From contig JAFTKV010000193.1 of NCBI GenBank assembly GCA_017453085.1, forward strand, positions 1-10,063: 10,063 bases of DNA, written 5' to 3'. A model generated the notes under the pieces. The model saw only the letters and a list, made by a program, of their open reading frames with translations, was not told the DNA's origin and did no database searches. Made by a program: the position numbers and the translations under genes. The stretch comes from Clostridia bacterium (GTDB lineage Bacteria; Bacillota; Clostridia; Oscillospirales; CAG-272). Each line of letters starts with the position of its first letter. Within the stretch, counting starts at the first letter, position 1. Of the stretch, positions 5,130-10,063 are shown one piece after another.

Positions 5130-6920
5130 TTATTCTTCCTCTTTCACAATGGCAAGACCCAACTCAGCCAGTGCGTTAGGATCGGCGGGAGCGGGGCACT
5201 TGGACATCAGCTCGGAGGCGTTCTGTACCTTGGGGAAGGCGATGACGTCACGCAGAGAATCTGCGCCCAGCATAACCATTGCCAGACGGTCGAGACCCAT
5301 ACCGGAGCCGCCGTGAGGGGGAGCACCGTACTTGTAGGCGTCCACAAGGAAGCCGAACTTGGCGTCGATCTCGTCAGCTTCCATACCCAGCGCTTCGAAC
5401 ATCTTCGCCTGGAGCTCCCAATCGGTGATGCGGATGGAGCCGGAGAGCAGCTCGGTGCCGTTGAGCACCAGGTCGTAGCACTTCGCCCGAACCTTGCCGG
5501 GATCGGATTCCAGATAGGGCAGGCATTCCTCGAAGGGCATCGTGAAGGGGTGGTGCATTGCATCCCAGTGACCGGTCTCCTCGTTCCATTCGAAGAAGGG
5601 GAACTCGGTGATCCATACGAAGTTATAGCCCTCGGGGATCATATTCAGCTGCTTGGCAACCTTCAGACGGAGTGCGCCCAGCGTGCCGTATACGATATTG
5701 TTCTTGTCAGCCACAAACAGGGCAACGTCGCCCTTCTTGCAGCCGATTTTCTCCAGCAGTGCGGACAGCTCTTCGGGAGCAAAGAACTTACCGAAGGAGC
5801 AGGTGGGAGCCTCGTCTACCCAGCGAACGTAGGCAAGTCCCTTTGCGCCAATGCCCTTGGCGTGCTCGGTGAGCTTATCGATGTCCTTACGGGAGATCTT
5901 GGCAGCACCGCCTTCCACTACGATGGCACGAACAGAGCCGCCGTTTGCGATCGCACCGGTGAATACGCCGAATCCGCAGTCCTTTACCAGTTCGGAAACG
6001 TCCTGCAGCTCCATACCGAAACGGGTGTCGGGCTTGTCGGAGCCGTAGCGATCCATTGCATCCTGATAGGTCATTCGGGGGATGGGGAGAGAGAGCTCAA
6101 CGCCCAGCACGTCCTTGAAGAGCCGTGCCATCAGCCCCTCGTTCATTGCCATAATGTCTTCCTGCGTTGCAAAGGACATTTCGAGGTCGATCTGAGTAAA
6201 CTCAGGCTGACGGTCGGCACGCAGATCCTCGTCTCTGAAGCAACGGGCGATCTGAATGTAGCGATCATAGCCGGAGAGCATGAGAAGCTGCTTGTAGATT
6301 TGAGGAGACTGGGGCAGGGCGTACATACAGCCCTTGTGGATACGGGAGGGAACGAGATAGTCCCGTGCACCCTCGGGAGTGGGCTTCATCATCATGGGAG
6401 TTTCGATTTCGATAAAGCCGTTTTCGTAGAAATACTGGCGAGCGATGCGAGCGATCTCGTGGCGCACCCAGATGTTCTTCTGCAGCGTTGGACGGCGCAG
6501 GTCGAGGTAACGGAAGCGCAGTGCAACTTCGTCGCCTACTTTTGCGTTGTCGGAGATTTCAAAGGGAGGGGTCTGTGCCTGAGACAGCACCTTCATAGAG
6601 GTAACGAAGATTTCTACCTCACCGGTAGCCATCTTCTTGTTGATCGCACCCTCACCGCGGGAACGAACGGTGCCCTTTGCGGAGAGCACGTACTCGGAGC
6701 GCAGAGCAAACGCCTTGTCGAAGAGCTCCTTGTCGGAGTCGGGATCGAATGCCAACTGCACGATACCGGTGCGGTCACGCAGGTCGATAAAAATGAGGGA
6801 GCCAAGGTCACGGCGACGCTGTACCCAGCCGCAAACGGTAACCTCCTCGCCGATATTGGCGGCAGTCAGAGTGCCGCAGTAACAGGAACGCTTGTCCTCT
6901 GTAGAGAAAAATTCAGCCAT
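5130..6920 (-). CDS. aspS: Aspartyl-tRNA synthetase AspRS
   Basis: This 596-residue class IIb synthetase charges tRNA-Asp with aspartate in the cytoplasm. The length is that of the bacterial type with a GAD insertion. The N-terminal OB-fold anticodon domain has GWVQRRRDLGSLIFIDLRDR (31-50). The catalytic core shows QSPQIYKQ (204-211), motif 2 at CFRDEDLRADRQPEFTQIDLE (227-247), a GAD insert at about 300-415, HHPFTMP (456-462) and motif 3 GSGMGLDRL (538-546). Leu39 follows RRRD, where non-discriminating enzymes typically have His, so it is probably specific for tRNA-Asp. The ATG at 6920-6918 has GAAAGGA about 11 nt upstream. It lies 340 bp downstream of hisS, a common Firmicute pairing, and has its own terminator at 5017-5047. 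I see no clear separate promoter, so it may depend on hisS transcription. Confidence 0.97.
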   Translation of the reverse strand: MAEFFSTEDKRSCYCGTLTAANIGEEVTVCGWVQRRRDLGSLIFIDLRDRTGIVQLAFDPDSDKELFDKAFALRSEYVLSAKGTVRSRGEGAINKKMATGEVEIFVTSMKVLSQAQTPPFEISDNAKVGDEVALRFRYLDLRRPTLQKNIWVRHEIARIARQYFYENGFIEIETPMMMKPTPEGARDYLVPSRIHKGCMYALPQSPQIYKQLLMLSGYDRYIQIARCFRDEDLRADRQPEFTQIDLEMSFATQEDIMAMNEGLMARLFKDVLGVELSLPIPRMTYQDAMDRYGSDKPDTRFGMELQDVSELVKDCGFGVFTGAIANGGSVRAIVVEGGAAKISRKDIDKLTEHAKGIGAKGLAYVRWVDEAPTCSFGKFFAPEELSALLEKIGCKKGDVALFVADKNNIVYGTLGALRLKVAKQLNMIPEGYNFVWITEFPFFEWNEETGHWDAMHHPFTMPFEECLPYLESDPGKVRAKCYDLVLNGTELLSGSIRITDWELQAKMFEALGMEADEIDAKFGFLVDAYKYGAPPHGGSGMGLDRLAMVMLGADSLRDVIAFPKVQNASELMSKCPAPADPNALAELGLAIVKEEE

Positions 6921-6941
6921 AGTTATATGATTCCTTTCTGT

Positions 6942-7009
6942 CTAGGGCTCGGCCCTTGGACCCGCCAAGAAAACTTTTGAAAAAGTTTTCTTGGAACTTT
7001 CAAAACTTT
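6942..7009 (-). repeat. Two-hairpin repeat element, copy B
   Basis: Read on the minus strand it starts AAAGTTTT (7009-7002), then 7 nt, then a 14-bp perfect stem beginning CCAAGAAAACTTTT with the same TC tip, then a second hairpin AGGGC CGA GCCCT (6956-6944). Order and spacing match copy A at 5056-5122 up to the second hairpin, which starts one base further along. The main stem differs at four positions, each compensated on the other arm. It ends directly next to the aspS Shine-Dalgarno region (6931-6939) and abuts the hairpin element at 7011. Confidence 0.75.
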
Positions 7010-7010
7010 C

Positions 7011-7041
7011 GTAGAGTCGGGCAAATCCTTGCCCGACGGGG
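7011..7041. repeat. GTAGAG-hairpin element, single copy
   Basis: GTAGAG is followed by a perfect 8-bp hairpin TCGGGCAA ATCC TTGCCCGA (7017-7036). It has the layout of the GTAGGG-hairpin family but its own stem sequence and one change in the leader. It sits one base from copy B of the two-hairpin element, so two repeat families are joined here. Confidence 0.55.
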
Positions 7042-7043
7042 AT

Positions 7044-7122
7044 GGGGTACAAACCCATTCTGGAATAAACCAATTCTGGTACAAACCAACTCTGGTACAA
7101 ACCCATCCGGTACAAACCAATC
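7044..7122. repeat. Five tandem copies of a 16-bp unit
   Basis: Five consecutive units of 16, 16, 16, 16 and 15 bp start at 7044, 7060, 7076, 7092 and 7108. The consensus is CTGGTACAAACCAATT, with one to a few changes per copy. There is no spacer between units, so it is not a CRISPR array. It is non-coding as far as I can judge and lies within the hisS-aspS gap. Confidence 0.85.
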
Positions 7123-7126
7123 TCTT

Positions 7127-7238
7127 GTAGGGAACGGTCTTGACCGTTCCGCTCCGTCGAAGACGGAGGATGATTATCGTGAAATAACAGATTGTTCCCA
7201 TTGCTCCCGCAAACGGAACGGTCAAGACCGTTCCCTAC
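7127..7238. repeat. Paired palindromic element, copy 2 (BIME-like)
   Basis: Two exact inverted copies of a 25-nt unit (7127-7151 and 7214-7238) flank a 62-nt spacer. The unit starts GTAGGG and contains the palindromic core CGGTCTTGACCG. The spacer begins with a 7-bp hairpin CTCCGTC GAA GACGGAG (7152-7168). Layout and spacer length match copy 1 at 3814-3927, although stem and spacer sequences differ. It starts 22 nt after the hisS stop codon. Confidence 0.85.
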
Positions 7239-7260
7239 AGGGAGGGGGAAATCGTTCTCT

Positions 7261-8499
7261 TTACTTCACAAAATAATCCACAATCTTGCTAAGCTCGATC
7301 TCTTCCTGCGAGCTTTCTTTCATATTCTTCAGGTTCGCCTTGCCCGACTCGATCTCGCTGTCGCCTACCATCAGGGTGTAGTGTGCGCCGATCTTGTTGG
7401 CGTACTTCATCTGCGCCTTCAGGCTTCGACCAACGATGTCGCAGTCAGCTGCAACGCCTGCAGCACGGAGCTTTTCAGCAACTTCCATGGCATAGACCTG
7501 CGCCTTTGCGCCCAGAGGTGCGATGTAGAGCACGGGTGCATCGTCAATTTCGGGGATCACCGCCGCAGGGAGCAGACGGGTAATGCCCATACCGAATCCG
7601 CAAGCGGGAAGGGGGCTGCCGCCGATCTCTTCCATCAGACCGTCGTAGCGTCCGCCGCCGCAGATGGTGGACTGTGCACCGATGGAACCGCAGATGAACT
7701 CAAACACCGTGCGGGTGTAGTAGTCGAGGCCGCGAACGATGGAGGTGTCGATCTCATAGCCGATGCCCATAGCGGTGAGAGATGCCTCCAGCACATCCAT
7801 GTGCGCGCGGCAATCGTCGCAGAGGTGGTCTACCGACTTGGGTGCATCCTTGGCGATTGCTTTACAAACGGGGGACTTGCAGTCCAGAATGCGCATGGGG
7901 TTCTGCTCCAGACGGCTCTTGCAGGTGTCGCACAGCTCGTCCTTTCGGGAAGCGAAGTATTCCTTCAGCTTGCCGTGGTAAGCGGGACGGCAATCGGGAC
8001 AACCGATGGAGTTGATGTGGAGGGTAGTCTCGGGGATCTTTAGCTCGCCGATGATCTCGTTGGCCAGCGAAATGATGGTGGCGTCAGCCAGCGCAGACTT
8101 GGAGCCGAAGAGCTCCACGCCAAACTGGGAGAACTCACGGAAGCGGCCTGCCTGGGGACGCTCGTGACGGAAGCAGTTGATGATATAGTAATATTTGAGG
8201 GGCATTGCATCGCCGTACTTGCCGTTTTCGATGATGGCACGGGCAACGCCTGCGGTGCCCTCGGGGCGCAGGGTGATAGAAGGGCCGTCCCGGTCTACGA
8301 AGGTGTACATTTCCTTCTGCACCACGTCGGTGGTGGAGCCAACGCCGCGGGCGAAGAGCTCGGTAGCCTCAATGGTGGGGGTGCGGATCTCGCCGAAGCC
8401 GAATTTTTTGGCACAACGGCGGGCAACTCCCTCAACGTAGCGGAGCTTTTTGGTCTCCTCGGGGAAAAAGTCTATAGTACCTGTAGGTTTGCGGATCAT
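7261..8499 (-). CDS. hisS: Histidyl-tRNA synthetase HisRS
   Basis: This 412-residue class IIa synthetase charges tRNA-His and works as a dimer. The core has TLRPEGTAG (77-85), motif 2 at FRHERPQAGRFREFSQFGVE (110-129), the histidine-specific RGLDYYTRTVFEF (256-268, Arg256 catalytic) and GGGRYDGL (281-288). Residues 322-412 form the anticodon-binding domain. The insertion domain (167-230) has CPDC, CDTC, CKSPVC and CDDC pairs and may bind zinc. Motif 3 reads GFGMGITR (301-308), with Thr307 where most HisRS have Glu; the invariant Arg308 is kept. The ATG at 8499-8497 has AAAGGA at 8507-8512. A strong promoter (8539-8567) gives a leader of only about 35 nt, so there is no room for a T-box. Confidence 0.96.
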   Translation of the reverse strand: MIRKPTGTIDFFPEETKKLRYVEGVARRCAKKFGFGEIRTPTIEATELFARGVGSTTDVVQKEMYTFVDRDGPSITLRPEGTAGVARAIIENGKYGDAMPLKYYYIINCFRHERPQAGRFREFSQFGVELFGSKSALADATIISLANEIIGELKIPETTLHINSIGCPDCRPAYHGKLKEYFASRKDELCDTCKSRLEQNPMRILDCKSPVCKAIAKDAPKSVDHLCDDCRAHMDVLEASLTAMGIGYEIDTSIVRGLDYYTRTVFEFICGSIGAQSTICGGGRYDGLMEEIGGSPLPACGFGMGITRLLPAAVIPEIDDAPVLYIAPLGAKAQVYAMEVAEKLRAAGVAADCDIVGRSLKAQMKYANKIGAHYTLMVGDSEIESGKANLKNMKESSQEEIELSKIVDYFVK

Positions 8500-8538
8500 A
8501 TCGTCATCCTTTCGGGTGTTCTTTCGAAATTACCCTAT

Positions 8539-8567
8539 ATTATAGCACGGTTTACGGCATTTTGCAA
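8539..8567 (-). promoter_or_regulatory. Promoter of hisS (and probably aspS)
   Basis: On the minus strand there is -35 TTGCAA (8567-8562), a 17-nt spacer ending TGC, and a perfect -10 TATAAT (8544-8539). This is an extended -10 sigma-A promoter. The predicted start is near 8532. No attenuator or T-box fits between it and the hisS ATG. Confidence 0.8.
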
Positions 8568-8599
8568 TAGATTTTGTGAATTTTTGCGGTGGATGCAAG

Positions 8600-8625
8600 A
8601 AAAATCTCCCCCATGACGGGGGAGA
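8600..8625 (-). terminator. Intrinsic terminator of the envelope-gene operon
   Basis: TCTCCCCC (8605-8612) and GGGGGAGA (8618-8625) form an 8-bp stem with a 5-nt loop. On the minus strand it is followed by TTTTTCTTG. It lies upstream of the hisS promoter, so it should separate the lipoprotein operon from hisS-aspS. Confidence 0.8.
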
Positions 8626-8663
8626 GGGGTAAAAAAGCGTAGCCAAGGAAGTTAGGGTGGAGC

Positions 8664-8716
8664 TCGAGGCGGGGAAGAAAACTTCGGCGCTTGAGATGGT
8701 TTCTTCCCCGCCTCGA
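8664..8716. repeat. 17-bp perfect inverted repeat
   Basis: TCGAGGCGGGGAAGAAA (8664-8680) is the exact reverse complement of 8700-8716, with a 19-nt loop. The stem is strong, but neither strand has a U-tract after it, so it is not a standard terminator. The rest of 8626-8771 holds no gene that I can support. The loop contains no ORF. It may be an end or remnant of a mobile palindromic element. Confidence 0.7.
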
Positions 8717-8771
8717 TACTGACCAAGACTTTGTCGACTTGCTTTCTCTCAAATAGGGCGAGAAATCAAGC

Positions 8772-9176
8772 TTACTCCAAAAAAGAGTTGACCCAAATCC
8801 GCTGTTCCTCGGTCAATTCCAAGTGGCGATTGTTGTCCGGATCGTTGAAGATTCCGACCTCGGAGGAGTAGCGGATCTCGGTGTCCGAAAACACAAACAC
8901 ATAGTCGTAACCCGTTTTGGTGATATAGGGTTTCCAGTTGCCATTGTCCCAGATGGATACAACCGTGGCAATCTTATCTGCGCTCAGTTCAAACTCAGTG
9001 TTCGGGTTTGTATTTTTGGATTGAACGGTGATGGTGAACAGCTCGGGGGGAGTAGAACCGGTTGTGTTGGCGGTTGTAGTGGATATGGTTGTAGTTTCCT
9101 CCGGACTGTTGCCGCACGCCGACAAAAGCAGGCAAGCGGTAAGCAGCAGAGCGAGGAGGGAGAGGGATTTTTTCAT
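8772..9176 (-). CDS. Small lipoprotein, function unknown
   Basis: This 134-residue protein has a type II signal peptide: MKK, a hydrophobic stretch (4-18) and the lipobox LLSAC with Cys21 as the lipidation site. It should be anchored to the outer face of the membrane. A Thr/Ser-rich linker (28-42) follows, then a compact domain (about 45-134) with many aromatic and acidic residues, ending LTEEQRIWVNSFLE. I recognise no enzyme motif. The ATG at 9176-9174 has AAAGGA at 9184-9189. It is the last gene of an apparent three-gene operon, 34 nt after its upstream neighbour, with a terminator at 8600-8625. An ORF this size with a textbook lipobox is very likely real, but the role is not known. Confidence 0.85.
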   Translation of the reverse strand: MKKSLSLLALLLTACLLLSACGNSPEETTTISTTTANTTGSTPPELFTITVQSKNTNPNTEFELSADKIATVVSIWDNGNWKPYITKTGYDYVFVFSDTEIRYSSEVGIFNDPDNNRHLELTEEQRIWVNSFLE

Positions 9177-9210
9177 ACGATCATCCTTTCAGTCATCAAA
9201 TGAACATCAT

Positions 9211-9486
9211 TTAATCCATATTTTCCAGTTCCATTTGCCACAATTCGCTATTGCTTTTGAAATTGTTGGGGAATAGGTAAACGGAGGTCTTGCTATACTT
9301 CTCGAATCTGGTGATAGTACCGTTTTCGTCGTAGGCAGGAACCCAACAATTCCATACCACGATTCGATAGGTAAGGGCAACGTATTCCGTGGTGCCTCCG
9401 TCGTCATACGGACCTTTGGGAATGGGTACGAATAACACCAACGCAATCACTACGGTTAATAGAATTGCTATTGTTTTCTTTTTCAT
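9211..9486 (-). CDS. Short membrane-anchored or secreted protein, unknown
   Basis: This is a 91-residue protein with a basic start and a single hydrophobic segment (MKKKTIAILLTVVIALVLFV, 1-20). No lipobox cysteine follows, so it is probably anchored by an uncleaved helix or exported. The outer part has PIPKGPYDDGGTTEYVALTY (21-40) and ends with FPNNFKSNSELW (72-83). Small proteins with a DGGT-x-EY-x-ALTY core look familiar from gut Clostridia as uncharacterised proteins; that is recollection, not a search result. The ATG at 9486-9484 has AAAGGAG 6 nt upstream. It lies 25 nt after the membrane-protein gene and 34 nt before the lipoprotein gene. Confidence 0.8.
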   Translation of the reverse strand: MKKKTIAILLTVVIALVLFVPIPKGPYDDGGTTEYVALTYRIVVWNCWVPAYDENGTITRFEKYSKTSVYLFPNNFKSNSELWQMELENMD

Positions 9487-9511
9487 AACGTGCTCCTTTC
9501 AAGATGCGAGT

Positions 9512-9997
9512 TCATTCTAAAACCGAATTGATTGCCACCGCCTGCTTGCGGGCACGGAGCTTGCGGAGGAGAAAGTTAATGAGTAGGCGAACGGAAACAC
9601 CCGGAATCTGGTAAAGAAATAGCCTGCCAATGAATAGAAGTCGAGTGCTTATTGACACACTGCCAAACGCACCTTGAACAATGGTTACTCCTGCTCCGAA
9701 CAGCATATATAAAACGCCGTTATAAACAAGAAATTGGATTGGTAAAGACAACAACCACATATTTAGCTTTCTAATCAAAACACCGGAAACGATCGTCAAT
9801 ATAAACGGAATCACGAAGTAAATGATTGCCGTATCCATCATGTCCGGAAGCGAATTAGCCGAGACAGCAACACCCACAATGATGAATATCGGTAAATACG
9901 CCAAACAATAGAAGGTATTCACCGCAAGCAGTCCTGCTGCCATTCCGATATCTGCACCTGTGATGGATGAGAAAAACTTTTTCAATATCTTTTTCAT
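9512..9997 (-). CDS. Multi-pass membrane protein, unknown
   Basis: This 161-residue hydrophobic protein has about four predicted membrane helices (near 18-47, 55-76, 82-106 and 117-144). Both ends are basic: MKKILKKFF at the start and LRKLRARKQA near the end, suggesting both face the cytoplasm. I recognise no family motif. An upstream in-frame ATG at 10012 would add MMRIF, but no ribosome-binding site precedes it. The ATG at 9997-9995 has GAGGA at 10003-10007 and is preferred. It is the first visible gene of the small envelope operon; its promoter is unclear and may lie beyond the right edge. It could be a structural partner of the next two products, but nothing in the sequence proves that. 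Confidence 0.75.
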   Translation of the reverse strand: MKKILKKFFSSITGADIGMAAGLLAVNTFYCLAYLPIFIIVGVAVSANSLPDMMDTAIIYFVIPFILTIVSGVLIRKLNMWLLSLPIQFLVYNGVLYMLFGAGVTIVQGAFGSVSISTRLLFIGRLFLYQIPGVSVRLLINFLLRKLRARKQAVAINSVLE

Positions 9998-10063
9998 AAA
10001 TATCCTCATCATTCAAATTCGGTATAAGAAATCTGTTGGGCGAGTAGATAATAACTTTGAGGC

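Noticed and set aside
5313..6980. Long plus-strand open frame (555 codons) antisense to aspS
   Set aside because: It mirrors aspS, whose motifs are complete; the antisense product has no recognisable domain and no ribosome-binding site. Long shadow frames are common in GC-rich codons.
7044..7122. Possible CRISPR array
   Set aside because: The units are contiguous and only 16 bp, with no unique spacers and no cas gene in the window.
6923..7225. Minus-strand ORF encoding a repeat peptide in the hisS-aspS gap
   Set aside because: It is translated repeat DNA (tandem 16-bp units and hairpins), has no ribosome-binding site and would overlap the aspS leader.
8500..8600. T-box leader for hisS
   Set aside because: The predicted leader is about 35 nt, too short for a T-box, and no conserved T-box sequence is visible.

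Overview
The window is a stretch of ordinary bacterial chromosome, moderately GC-rich, and every gene I can support lies on the minus strand. The gene content fits a Clostridia-type Firmicute, probably an Oscillospiraceae/Ruminococcaceae-like gut anaerobe. That rests on FabK as the enoyl-ACP reductase, a compact fabH-acpP-fabK-fabD-fabG order, hisS next to aspS, strong purine-rich Shine-Dalgarno sites, and intergenic palindromes beginning GTAGGG of a kind I associate with such genomes. The taxon is an inference.

Region by region, in plus-strand coordinates. (1) 1-3429: a type II fatty-acid-synthesis operon read right to left: fabH, acpP, fabK, fabD, then fabG, which runs off the left edge. 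Gaps are short and fabK/fabD overlap. (2) 3430-3947: the fab control region, with two sigma-A promoters and an inverted repeat that could be a BirA- or MarR-type operator, then a terminator and a 114-bp paired-palindrome repeat. (3) 3948-4859: a stand-alone AAA/ABC-type ATPase with its own promoter. (4) 5130-6920 aspS and 7261-8499 hisS, two class II aminoacyl-tRNA synthetases. hisS has a clear promoter and a short leader with no room for a T-box. The 340 bp between the two genes is almost entirely repeat elements. (5) 8772-9997: three small envelope genes (a multi-pass membrane protein, a short single-anchor protein and a lipoprotein), apparently one operon with a terminator at 8600-8625.

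Fatty-acid genes: FabD loads malonyl groups onto AcpP, FabH starts the chain, FabG performs the first reduction and FabK the last. The condensing enzyme FabF/B and dehydratase FabZ are not in the window.

I found no CRISPR array, RNA gene, transposase, phage gene or recognisable defence island. The most unusual content is non-coding. One family has GTAGGG or a near match followed by a hairpin. It includes two inverted pairs with different stem sequences but an identical 62-nt spacing. A second family has two hairpins and is present as two copies flanking aspS in opposite orientation, with four compensatory base-pair changes in the main stem. At several loci such elements lie between a stop codon and its terminator.
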